Assembly (NCBI RefSeq): GCF_015840915.1
Contig: NZ_CP060398.1
Span: 2,790,001-2,854,000, forward strand
Reading direction: 5' to 3'
DNA length: 64,000 bases
Source of the DNA: Synechococcus sp. CBW1002
GTDB lineage: Bacteria > Cyanobacteriota > Cyanobacteriia > PCC-6307 > Cyanobiaceae
Made by a program: the position numbers and the translations under genes. Shown here piece by piece: positions 1 to 6,423 of this stretch (position 1 is its first letter; every line of letters starts with the position of its first letter). The notes beneath the pieces were generated by a model, which was given only the letters and a program-made list of their open reading frames with translations, had not been told where the DNA came from and ran no database searches.

Positions 1-2
1 GC

Positions 3-215
3 TGGCGTCAGACCGCTCAGGATGCCAACGCCAAGCCGGTGCTGACGATGGCCGAGCAAAAGGAGCTCGAAAGGCTCCGTGCCCAGGACCAGCGAGAGAT
101 CAAAGCACTCAAGAAGGAGCTGCAGCGCAAGGAGAAGGCCCTGGCGGAGGCGGCGGCCTTGCTGGTGCTGCGAAAAAAGTGGGATGCCTTCTGCTCGGAG
201 GACGCGGAAGGTTGA
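3..215 (+). CDS. IS3-family transposase orfA, C-terminal part
   Basis: An open frame runs in from the window edge and stops at TGA 213-215. It encodes about 70 residues rich in Leu, Lys and Glu with heptad spacing, typical of the leucine-zipper end of IS3 OrfA proteins, which bind the element ends through an N-terminal helix-turn-helix. That N-terminal part is missing here but can be seen in the second copy beginning at 7878. The frame overlaps orfB, and the two can be joined by a -1 shift at the A-tract 173-178. It is partial only because of the window edge. Confidence 0.75.
   Translation, partial: WRQTAQDANAKPVLTMAEQKELERLRAQDQREIKALKKELQRKEKALAEAAALLVLRKKWDAFCSEDAEG
173..179 (+). other. 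Programmed -1 frameshift heptamer A AAA AAG
   Basis: Read in the orfA frame, codons AAA (174-176) and AAG (177-179) are preceded by A173. This is the canonical slippery heptamer used by IS3 elements to make the OrfAB transposase. Slipping back one base moves the ribosome exactly into the orfB frame, which is open through 179. The geometry is seen directly; use in vivo is inferred from the family. Confidence 0.75.
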
Positions 216-1324
216 CCAGCGCCGCGCACCGGCGGAAGGTGATCGAGCTGATCGGCGAGGCGCATGCGGCTGGAGCCGGCCTGGTGAGCGCATGCGGTGA
301 GATCGGCATCTGCCTGCGTACCCTCAAACGATGGCGGAAGGCCTTTCTGGGTGATGGGGACGGCGAGGACCGCCGTAAAGGAAGTCCTCGCCTGGTCGTT
401 CACCGGCTGACGGAGGAGGAGCGCCAGCGGATCCTGCTGACGTGCAACCAACCGGAGTACGCCTCGCTTCCGCCCGGGCAGATCGTGCCAGCGCTGGCGG
501 ATCAGGGCCTCTATATCGCCTCCGAGAGCAGTTTCTACCGGGTGTTGCACCAGGCAGGGCAGTGTCACCGACGTGGGCGGGCCCGGTTGCCGCAGGAACC
601 GCGCTCCGTGCCGCGCCTCAGGGCGGATGGCCCAAACCGGGTTTGGAGCTGGGACATCACCTATCTGCCGACCACAGTCCGGGGTGTGTGGCTTTACCTC
701 TACCTAGTGGTCGACGTCTGGAGCCGCAAGGTGGTGGCCTGGGATATGGCTGAGGTGGAATCGGCTGAGATCGCGGCGGATCTGGTGCAGCGAGCCTGTC
801 TCAAGGAGCGTTACCGCCGCCCAAGGGGATGTGGCGCCAACCAGTCCACCCCCCTGCCGCTGATCCTCCATGCCGACAACGGCAATGCCATGCGCGCCGC
901 CACACTCGAGGCGCGGCTGGAGGAGTTGGGTGTCCTGCGGTCGTTCTCTCGGCCCAGGGTTTCGAATGACAATCCCTTCTCGGAAGCCTTGTTCCGCACG
1001 TTCAAGTACCGGCCCGACTACCCCAGTCGGCCGTTTACCAGCAAAGAAGAGGCGTGTGAGTGGGTGTCGGCGTTTGTCGACTGGTACAACCATCAACACC
1101 GCCACAGCGGCATCAAATTCGTGACGCCTCACCAGCGTCACAGCGGTGCCGCGAAGGCAATTTGCCAGCAGCGAGCCAATGTCTACGAGAAGGCCCGTCA
1201 GGCCCATCCAAGACGCTGGAGCCGAAGCACCCGCTGCTGGCGTCAACCCGAAGAAGTGTGGATCAACAAGCCACCAGAGGAACCCGATCCGATCCTCGCG
1301 CTACCCTTAACCGAGGCCGTCTAA
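179..1324 (+). CDS. IS3-family transposase orfB (DDE integrase core)
   Basis: About 380 residues with the rve-type catalytic core. The first Asp is in WSWDITYL, the second in LHADNG, and the Glu in NPFSEALFRTFKYRP; this D,D-35-E arrangement cuts and joins DNA during transposition. An HTH_21-like segment precedes the core. The nominal start at 179 is a GTG at the frameshift site, so the protein is probably made as an OrfAB fusion. A good part of the same protein, with a large gap, is repeated at 8090-8290. No stop or missing catalytic residue is seen, so this copy could be active if orfA is whole. Confidence 0.85.
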   Translation: MGCLLLGGRGRLTSAAHRRKVIELIGEAHAAGAGLVSACGEIGICLRTLKRWRKAFLGDGDGEDRRKGSPRLVVHRLTEEERQRILLTCNQPEYASLPPGQIVPALADQGLYIASESSFYRVLHQAGQCHRRGRARLPQEPRSVPRLRADGPNRVWSWDITYLPTTVRGVWLYLYLVVDVWSRKVVAWDMAEVESAEIAADLVQRACLKERYRRPRGCGANQSTPLPLILHADNGNAMRAATLEARLEELGVLRSFSRPRVSNDNPFSEALFRTFKYRPDYPSRPFTSKEEACEWVSAFVDWYNHQHRHSGIKFVTPHQRHSGAAKAICQQRANVYEKARQAHPRRWSRSTRCWRQPEEVWINKPPEEPDPILALPLTEAV

Positions 1325-1344
1325 ATGGCAGCCAAGGAGTGACA

Positions 1345-1754
1345 CCTTCCCTGAAAGTTACCGTGATCGGCCCGGGCTTCTTCAGGCCACCCGCGATGAT
1401 CCACGGGTGACCCCAGTGGGCCGGTTCCTGCGCCGCTGGAGCCTCGATGAACTTCCCCAGCTGTTCAATGTGCTGAATGGCGAGATGAGCCTGGTGGGCC
1501 CACGCCCCCATGCGGTGGATCACAACGAGCAATACCGCAAGCTCATCCCGGGGTACATGCAGCGCCATACCGCCAAACCCGGCATCACCGGCCTCGCCCA
1601 GGTTGAAGGCTGGCGCGGCGAAACCAGCCAGCTGGAGGCGATGGCCCGTCGCATCGATGCCGATCTGCGCTACCAGCGCGATTGGAGCCTGAAGCTCGAT
1701 CTCAAGATCCTGATCAAAACCTTCCTGCGCCTCCGCTCTCCCAATGCCTACTGA
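1345..1754 (+). pseudogene. Polyprenyl-phosphate sugar transferase, C-terminal fragment cut by the IS3 element
   Basis: The frame beginning at the IS junction reads [20 protein letters not shown], then [12 protein letters not shown] and PGITGLAQVEGWRG. These are the conserved C-terminal motifs of WbaP/WcaJ-type bacterial sugar transferases, which load the first sugar phosphate onto undecaprenyl phosphate for capsule or O-antigen synthesis. Only about 135 of the usual 200-460 residues remain; the N-terminal membrane part and the first part of the catalytic domain are lost at the IS boundary. The nearest start, GTG 1407, lies inside the conserved domain, so a working product is unlikely. Other polysaccharide genes (6422, 9063, 14163, 15325) are nearby. 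Confidence 0.8.
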
Positions 1755-1846
1755 CGCCAATGGGGATTGCGTGAGGCCCCAGCTCCCCCACTACAACCTC
1801 CTGGCGCTGTCTGAGCGTGTGGATCCAGCGCAGAGTCATGCCCTGA

Positions 1847-1912
1847 ATGGCCAAAACCAGTCGGATCGAGTTTGGGGCCACAGAACACGACCGAGACCTG
1901 GTCGATCCATGA
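1847..1912 (+). pseudogene. TacA-type (DUF1778) antitoxin stub
   Basis: A 21-codon frame starting ATG 1847 and ending TGA 1910-1912 reads MAKTSRIEFGATEHDRDLVD. It matches the start of the intact antitoxin at 5409 (AKTSRIELRATEHDRDLLD) in protein and nearly in DNA. Only the ribbon-helix-helix N-terminus survives, so it is read as a relic of a duplicated module. It could instead be a leftover of recombination between two TacA genes. Confidence 0.6.
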
Positions 1913-2179
1913 TTCCACGGATGCCCGCTCAGAACGCCTGTACTAGCCTTGATGCAAGGTTTGGGCTGGCTACGGTGTTGCTCGGATTCGACCTCCAAGG
2001 CTGGATCACGCTGATCGCCGGCCTTCTGCTCGCCCTGATCACGCTGTTCACGGGTTATGACCATGTCCACGTCTTTTGGGGGCCAACCCTCCGGCTCAAT
2101 CAGCAGGTCGGAATTTCTCTCCTCCTTGCCTCGCTGGCGCCGTTGGCTCTCGTAGACGAAGTCTTCTCCGTAGGAGTAG
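1913..2179 (+). other. No recognisable gene
   Basis: Between the TacA stub and the IS66-interrupted frame both strands stay open for long distances, as is common at high GC. No translation here gave a family motif. The + frame contains a hydrophobic run (around AGLLLALITLFTG) that might be a membrane-protein remnant. The opposite strand reads as a charged, Gln/Glu-rich peptide. I make no call. Confidence 0.4.
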
Positions 2180-2246
2180 CTCAACTGGCATCCCGTCGTC
2201 GAGTTCGAGATTCGCGAGATCGAATTCGAGCGCAGGAAGATCGAGC

Positions 2247-2278
2247 GTATGCGTTCAGGGGTCGGGACGCACCGCCGC
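2247..2278 (+). repeat. IS66 left terminal inverted repeat
   Basis: It pairs with 3904-3935: the outer 18 bases are identical when inverted and 12 of the next 14 match. Confidence 0.85.
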
Positions 2279-2347
2279 GCACTGCAGGCCTGCAACGCGG
2301 CTTGACGGCGGTCTGAATCCTCTTTATGTCTCAGGCAGAGGCAACTT

Positions 2348-3841
2348 GTGATGGGCTCTGCACCGGCTGGGATTGCAGAAGCGGACTGGCAGGCGACCCC
2401 TGTTGCCGTCCGGGCCTTCATCGTGGCTCAGCAGCAGGAGAACGCAGAGCTCCGCAACCAGCTCACCGCCCTGGCCACAGAGCTGGCCAGCTTGCGGGAG
2501 CAGGTCGGCCGCAGCTCGCGCAACTCCTCCAAGCCGCCCTCCAGTGATGGGCCTGGGTTCAAGCCACCAGCGCGGCGCAAGGGCAGTGGCCGCAAGCGCG
2601 GAGCTCAGCCGGGCCATCCTGGATCAGGTCCTGAGTTGCTGCCGATCGAGCGGGTGGATGCGGTGGTGGATCATCACCCGGACGCCTGCCGCCGCTGCGG
2701 CAGCTTGCTGGCGGGCGAGGACCCAGAACCGTTGCGCCATCAGCTGATCGAGATCCCGCCGATCGCGCCTGTCGTCACCGAGCACCGGTTGCACCGGTTG
2801 GTGTGCCCCTGCTGCTCCACCAGCACCTGCGCAACGTTGCCGGCTGATGTGGACGCCAGTTCGTACGGCCCCAGGCTCAGTGCCTTGGTGGGCCTGCTGG
2901 GCAGTGCCTTTCCGTTGAGTGTCAGCAAGACCCAGGCGCTGCTCGATCAGCTGCTGGGCGTTGCGATCAGCCGTGGTGCGATTGCTGCCATCCGCCAGCG
3001 CCTGAGTGCAGCGTTGGCGCAACCGATGGTGCAAGCGCTGGAGGCTGCCCGCCGGCAACCGGTGGCCTATGTGGATGAAACCGGTGCACCGACCGGCAAC
3101 GCCGACGGCGGCAATCCCAGCGGCAAACGCGGCTGGCAGTGGGTGATGGTCACCCCCGTGGTGACGGTGTTTGTGCAGGGTCTGAGCCGCTCAGCCGCAG
3201 CGGCCATGGAGCTGCTGGGCCATGGTTTTGGCGGGATCGTGGTGAGCGATCGCTTCTCGGCTTACAACCACCTGCCCAGCCAGCAACGGCAGCTGTGCTG
3301 GGCGCATCTGATCCGTGATCTGAGGGCCATCGCCGAACGTTCCGGTGCCAGCGCCGAGGTCGGACACCAGTTGCTGGAGCTGCAGCACCAGCTGTTTGGC
3401 TGCTGGCACCGCTACAGGGAGGGCAGGATCGACTGGTCCGGCTTGCAGCACAGCAGCCGGCCGATCCGTCAGGCCTTTGTCGCCACGCTGCAGCGGGTGG
3501 TGGATCTGGGCTGCAATCGCGGGGAACGAACGCCGTGGGCCAGCACGGTGCGTACATGCCAGCAATTGCTGCAACGCAGCGACGCCCTGTGGACTTTCCT
3601 CACGACCGAGGGCATCGAGCCCACCAACAACGCGGCGGAACGTGCCCTGCGCCAGTCGGTGATTCAGCGCAAGATCAGCCATGGCGTCCAGTCCCGCCAG
3701 GGTGCGATCTGCCGCAGCCGCCTGCTCACAGTCACCACCACCCTGCGGCAACAGGGGCGCGATGTCTGGCAGTTCCTGGAGCAGGCCTGGATCGCTCATC
3801 ACCGCGGCGGGGTGATGCCATCGCTACTGCCGGCCCTCTGA
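2348..3841 (+). CDS. IS66-family transposase (TnpC type)
   Basis: The 497-residue protein has the family order. A Glu/Leu-rich N-terminal coiled coil comes first, then the NSSKPPSSDG motif near residue 65. A basic linker follows, then a Cys-rich zinc-binding segment (CRRCG near 117 and CPCC near 154). The DDE core comes last, with VDETG, VVSDRFSAYNH and, near the end, the Glu-containing TNNAAERALRQSV. The C-terminal cap is present. It catalyses movement of the surrounding element. ATG 2348 is chosen because the next upstream in-frame region lies within the element end. No disruption is seen. Confidence 0.92.
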   Translation: MMGSAPAGIAEADWQATPVAVRAFIVAQQQENAELRNQLTALATELASLREQVGRSSRNSSKPPSSDGPGFKPPARRKGSGRKRGAQPGHPGSGPELLPIERVDAVVDHHPDACRRCGSLLAGEDPEPLRHQLIEIPPIAPVVTEHRLHRLVCPCCSTSTCATLPADVDASSYGPRLSALVGLLGSAFPLSVSKTQALLDQLLGVAISRGAIAAIRQRLSAALAQPMVQALEAARRQPVAYVDETGAPTGNADGGNPSGKRGWQWVMVTPVVTVFVQGLSRSAAAAMELLGHGFGGIVVSDRFSAYNHLPSQQRQLCWAHLIRDLRAIAERSGASAEVGHQLLELQHQLFGCWHRYREGRIDWSGLQHSSRPIRQAFVATLQRVVDLGCNRGERTPWASTVRTCQQLLQRSDALWTFLTTEGIEPTNNAAERALRQSVIQRKISHGVQSRQGAICRSRLLTVTTTLRQQGRDVWQFLEQAWIAHHRGGVMPSLLPAL

Positions 3842-3903
3842 ATTCGCAAACAGGCAGAACGGCCTCTTGATCGCTCAGCGATGCACGATCAGCGTGCAGT
3901 CCT

Positions 3904-3935
3904 GCGGCGGGGCGTCACGACCCCTGAACGCATAC
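3904..3935 (+). repeat. IS66 right terminal inverted repeat
   Basis: Inverted counterpart of 2247-2278. It is followed at once by the second copy of the 8-bp target duplication. Confidence 0.85.
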
Positions 3936-3942
3936 GATCGAG

Positions 3943-4119
3943 CAGGGGAAGCGGATGCAGCAGCTCGAGAGCGAGATCGCGCAGATCGAGATAGAGACCG
4001 AGCTGTTCAGGAAAGAGAACGCGCGGCTTGCGCAGATCAACTCCAGGCTCGCGCGCTTCGAGCGGGAGCACTTGTGTGGCTCGACCCCTCCCCCCTCCAC
4101 AGACGATTTCTCCAGCTGA
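3943..4119 (+). pseudogene. Small coiled-coil ORF interrupted by the IS66 element (3' part)
   Basis: If the IS and one target copy are removed, frame 2180-2246 (ending FERRKIE) joins frame 3943-4119 without a break. The result is a charged coiled-coil peptide of about 80 residues, rich in Glu, Gln and Leu, ending DDFSS and TGA 4117-4119. The left part has a stop at 2177 and no good start codon, so the original gene was longer or already decayed. An ATG at 3955 with AGGGGAAG just upstream could still produce 54 residues. I do not recognise the family. Confidence 0.5.
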
Positions 4120-4139
4120 TTGCCACAGAGCTCGCTGAT

Positions 4140-4338
4140 CTCGCCGGCGGTTCTCCCTTGTGATCCAACCGCCGCCTGGATCGCCTGTGACCAACAGATC
4201 AGCTTCTGCGAGGACGGCGCTCGCCAGTACCCATTCGTCGTCGGGATCCACTAGGCCCAGCGCGAGGATCGCGGCAGGCCTTGGGGCGATCGGTTGATCG
4301 CGGAGCAACACCTCGATGGCGTCGAAGACAACCCGCAC
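4140..4338 (-). pseudogene. PIN-domain toxin relic
   Basis: The reading frame starts with GTG 4338 (MRVVFDA), then jumps to GLVDPDDEWVLASAVLAEAD and LLVTGD. These are the start and the C-terminal active-site region of PIN-family (VapC-like) RNases, including the acidic D and DDE residues. The middle of the domain, about 70 residues, is missing and the end after TGD is scrambled. The gene follows 5 bp after the stop of a ribbon-helix-helix antitoxin relic on the same strand, the normal antitoxin-toxin order. I infer a dead toxin. Confidence 0.6.
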
Positions 4339-4343
4339 GCCGC

Positions 4344-4564
4344 TCAGGAGATGGCAGCAAACACGTCGTGATCGGTGAGCCAGCCAGCCGCCTCACCAAA
4401 AGGCAGGGCCTGGCGCCGCAACCGCTCAAAGCGCATCAGCTGCAGCTGCCTGCGCAGCGCATCGCGCACGATCTCGCCGCGGGAGCGGCGCAGGCGGCCT
4501 CGAGCTCCTGCTCCAGGTCGGCTTCCAGGCGGATGGTGAGCGCGTGGGTCTTCACGCAAGACAT
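4344..4564 (-). pseudogene. Ribbon-helix-helix (CopG-type) antitoxin, frameshifted
   Basis: From ATG 4564 the frame gives a typical RHH strand (KTHALTIRLEADLEQELEA). The second half (SRGEIVRDALRRQ, then GEAAGWLTDHDVF) is found only in another frame, so a small indel near 4490 has broken the gene. Such antitoxins bind their own promoter through the paired strands and neutralise the PIN toxin through the C-terminal helix. The downstream toxin is also damaged, so the module is inferred to be inactive. Confidence 0.65.
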
Positions 4565-4644
4565 GGTCGTGCGCACGCAGAAGGAGGTCCGCCCGTGGGC
4601 CTCGCTCCAGCCAAGTAAGAGTCTTACCAGAAGCTCGGTGGCCC

Positions 4645-4881
4645 ATGCGCATCACCAGCAAAGGCCAGGTCACCATTCCGCAGGAGATCCGTGAGCGCTG
4701 CGGCCTCCTGCCCCACACCAGCGTGCAGTTCCGGGAAGAGAACGGCCGTGTGGTGATTGAAAAAGCCACCCCATCGCCAAGCCCCGGGGAAGACGCCATC
4801 CAGCGCCTGCGCCAGGCTCGCGTGCGCACGCGGCTGAGCACCGAGGAGTTGCTCGCCCTCACCAGGGGCGAGGACCCCTGA
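4645..4881 (+). CDS. vapB: AbrB-type antitoxin (VapB-like)
   Basis: The 78-residue protein opens with MRITSKGQVTIPQEIRERCG, the swapped-hairpin AbrB/SpoVT DNA-binding motif found in VapB antitoxins. The acidic C-terminal helix (STEELLALTRGED) is the likely toxin-binding tail. Its TGA overlaps the ATG of the PIN gene at 4881, so the two are translationally coupled. Antitoxins of this class normally repress their own operon together with the toxin. Length and motif order are normal. Confidence 0.8.
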   Translation: MRITSKGQVTIPQEIRERCGLLPHTSVQFREENGRVVIEKATPSPSPGEDAIQRLRQARVRTRLSTEELLALTRGEDP

Positions 4882-5303
4882 TGGTGCTGGTCGATTCCAA
4901 CGTGCTTCTCGATGTGATCACGGCGGATCCCATCTGGAGCGGCTGGAGCGCCGAGGCCCTGCAGCGCCATCTCGATGCTGGCCCTGCCGCGATCAACGCG
5001 ATTGTGGTTGCCGAAATCGCCTTCGCCGTTGAGCGCATTGAAGACGTTGACAACCTCCTGCCATCCCATCTTTATCGCTATCTCTCCATTCCCAGGGAGG
5101 CGTCCTTTCTCGCGGCCAGAGCCCACGCGGCCTACCGCGAGCGTGGTGGGCAACGCCAGATGATCCTCCCGGATTTCTTGATTGGCGCCCATGCCCTGGT
5201 GGCCGGAATCCCGCTCCTCACCCGAGATCAACGTCGCTACCGCCAGGCCTTCCCAGGGCTCACGCTGATCAGCCCCGACCCAGGCGCCACCGCCGCACGC
5301 TGA
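4881..5303 (+). CDS. vapC: PIN-domain toxin (VapC-like RNase)
   Basis: The 140-residue protein has the PIN acidic set: VDSNVLLDV near residue 4, a Glu in VVAEIAFAVE, and the C-terminal pair in LPDFLIGAHA and TRDQRRYR. These coordinate Mg/Mn for endoribonuclease attack on RNA, often tRNA. The order antitoxin-toxin with a 1-bp overlap supports a VapBC module. Nothing is missing, so it is probably functional; the RNA target cannot be told from sequence. Confidence 0.8.
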   Translation: MVLVDSNVLLDVITADPIWSGWSAEALQRHLDAGPAAINAIVVAEIAFAVERIEDVDNLLPSHLYRYLSIPREASFLAARAHAAYRERGGQRQMILPDFLIGAHALVAGIPLLTRDQRRYRQAFPGLTLISPDPGATAAR

Positions 5304-5374
5304 TCGCCACCGCGCTGGCCGATCGCGCCGGTGGCTCGCCCGCTTGATCCAGCGGCTCCTTGGTGGTGCCCGCC

Positions 5375-5389
5375 GTACAGTGTCCGTAC
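5375..5389 (+). promoter_or_regulatory. Possible operator of the TacA module (GTAC-N7-GTAC)
   Basis: Two GTAC tetramers separated by 7 bases lie 20 bases upstream of the TTG start, just before an AGGGGG ribosome-binding sequence. TacA antitoxins autoregulate by binding short palindromes near the start, so this is a candidate site. The assignment is an inference. Confidence 0.3.
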
Positions 5390-5408
5390 ATTTCAGGGGG
5401 TAGCCGCC

Positions 5409-5702
5409 TTGACCAGCGCCAAGCCGCAAGGCCTCCGCCTGGCCAAAACGAGTCGGATCGAGTTGCGGGCCACAGAACACGACCGTGACCTGCTGGATCG
5501 GGCTGCTGCGGCCCTCGGAACCGACCGCAGTTCCTTCCTGCTCGCCCAGGGGCGCCTCGCCGCCCAGCGGGTGCTGGCCGACAGGGAGCAGTTCGTGCTC
5601 GATCACGAGGGCCAGCTGGAATGGGAGCGGATCAACAGCCGCCCGGCTCGAAGCCTTCCGGGTCTGGCGCGGCTGCTGGAGCGCCCCTCGCCATTCCGTT
5701 GA
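5409..5702 (+). CDS. TacA-type DUF1778 antitoxin
   Basis: Starting at TTG 5409, with AGGGGG about ten bases upstream, the 97-residue product has the RHH N-terminus (KTSRIELRATEHDRDLLDRA) and a C-terminal tail ending LARLLERPSPFR. This is the usual toxin-wrapping end of TacA proteins that neutralise GNAT acetyltransferase toxins. An upstream GTG at 5331 is possible but lacks that context. The toxin gene that should follow starts with TTG 5699 but is broken after about 35 codons, so this antitoxin may now be an orphan. A truncated sister lies at 1847. Confidence 0.75.
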   Translation: MTSAKPQGLRLAKTSRIELRATEHDRDLLDRAAAALGTDRSSFLLAQGRLAAQRVLADREQFVLDHEGQLEWERINSRPARSLPGLARLLERPSPFR

Positions 5703-5806
5703 ACGGCGTGGGCCGCTACCAATCGCCAGAGCTGATGGCGGCTCGTCATCAGCTCACAGGCTTCCACTGCCGCTCCCAGGAGCAAACCGCCTGGCTGGTG
5801 GAGGTG
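5699..5806 (+). pseudogene. TacT-like GNAT toxin, N-terminal fragment
   Basis: Overlapping the antitoxin stop by two bases, the frame from TTG 5699 reads PELMAARHQLTGFHC, then EQTAWLVE. This resembles the opening of TacT-type acetyltransferases that modify charged tRNA. After about residue 35 the similarity ends and another reading frame takes over with unrelated sequence. The acetyl-CoA-binding loop expected near residue 90 is absent. The toxin is therefore inferred to be lost by deletion. Confidence 0.5.
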
Positions 5807-6012
5807 GCCCCGGCCTCGATCACGACGGTGATCCGGTGCTGTTTGTGGAGATCCAGTTCCGGCATGTGGAGCCCGGCATTGATCTCAATGCGCTCAGCCA
5901 GAGCACCCTGGCTGTACGCCGTGCACTCTGGGCCATCGGGGAACGGCGTTATCCACACCTCCGCTACGACTTTCACGACGACCAGCGCATGCTCGGAACG
6001 GAGCACTGGTAA
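5807..6012 (+). pseudogene. C-terminal fragment of an unrecognised protein
   Basis: In a different frame from the TacT fragment, residues resembling DPVLFVEIQFRHVEPG and LWAIGERRYPHLRYDFHDDQ end at TAA 6010-6012, two bases before the next gene's GTG. The composition is that of a genuine soluble protein, and the close spacing suggests it was once co-transcribed with the gene at 6015. I do not recognise the family. The upstream part appears to have been replaced by the TacA/TacT sequence. Confidence 0.4.
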
Positions 6013-6014
6013 GC

Positions 6015-6362
6015 GTGACGCTTGCAGACGATCTGATCATCACCGCACGCCAGCTGGCCCATTTGCATGAGCGGCGGCCCCGGCAAGCCGATCTTCGTCG
6101 TGCGATCAGCACTGCGTCTCAGAAAACCGCTGCGTGGACGCGGGCATACCGGGCTCTGAACCATCAGGCCATCAAAAAAGCCTGTGGCCATAAGGAAGTA
6201 CAGAATTATTCAGAAGATCTTGCAACTTTTATCAATCTATTTCCTGAGCTTCAAGAGCTGCGTCAGCGAGCTGATGACGACCCAAACGCTCGCTACAAGC
6301 ATGGTGAGGTGCTCAGTGCCGTGAACGATGCTGAAGTCGCCCTTGGCATGACCCGCAGCTGA
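6015..6362 (+). CDS. HEPN-like protein, possibly internally deleted
   Basis: The 115-residue product starts at GTG 6015. It reads LADDLIITARQLAHLHERRP and RQADLRRAISTA, then passes directly to a Gln/Lys-rich stretch, and ends RYKHGEVLSAVNDAEVALG. The first and last parts resemble small HEPN-fold proteins, in which RRAISTA is normally followed by a YYALFH-type helix and the Rx4-6H catalytic region; that helix is not seen here. A clear rho-independent terminator follows at 6389. Either this is a shortened, inactive HEPN toxin or an unrelated helical protein. The frame itself is intact. Confidence 0.45.
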   Translation: MTLADDLIITARQLAHLHERRPRQADLRRAISTASQKTAAWTRAYRALNHQAIKKACGHKEVQNYSEDLATFINLFPELQELRQRADDDPNARYKHGEVLSAVNDAEVALGMTRS

Positions 6363-6388
6363 TACCCGCCCCCTTCCTTCAGCCCTCG

Positions 6389-6423
6389 GCCCCCAGCTCC
6401 TGGTGTGGCCGGGGGCTTTTTTT
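6389..6423 (+). terminator. Rho-independent terminator
   Basis: GGCCCCC (6389-6395) can pair with GGGGGC (6412-6417) and is followed by six T. It lies 27 bp after the stop of the HEPN-like gene. Confidence 0.75.

Larger units (their letters stand above)
1..1344 (+). mobile_element. IS3-family insertion sequence, 5' end cut by window edge
   Basis: The stretch holds the 3' end of an orfA, a -1 frameshift site and a complete orfB with a DDE integrase core, the usual IS3 layout. The right end is placed at 1344, where the sequence ends GGAGTGACA. This is the inverted match of TGTCACCCC at 7832, the left end of a second, deleted copy in the window. Both ends obey the TG...CA rule of the family. 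The element sits inside a sugar-transferase gene whose tail resumes at 1345. The left end and any target duplication lie outside the window. Confidence 0.85.
2247..3935 (+). mobile_element. Complete IS66-type element with 8-bp target duplication
   Basis: The 1689-bp unit begins GTATGCGTTCAGGGGTCG and ends with the exact inverted copy. The match continues inward for about 32 bases with two mismatches. Directly outside both ends is the same 8-mer GATCGAGC (2239-2246 and 3936-3943), which is the duplication length produced by the IS66 family. A single large transposase gene fills the interior, with no tnpA/tnpB helper genes, as in the ISBst12-like subgroup. Both ends and the target duplication are intact, so insertion may be recent. 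It interrupts a small coiled-coil reading frame. Confidence 0.9.

Noticed and set aside
1744-2316. 190-codon + frame after the sugar transferase
   Set aside because: It overlaps a long opposite-strand frame and includes the TacA stub in another frame. It shows no family motif and has mixed composition, so it is probably an effect of high GC.
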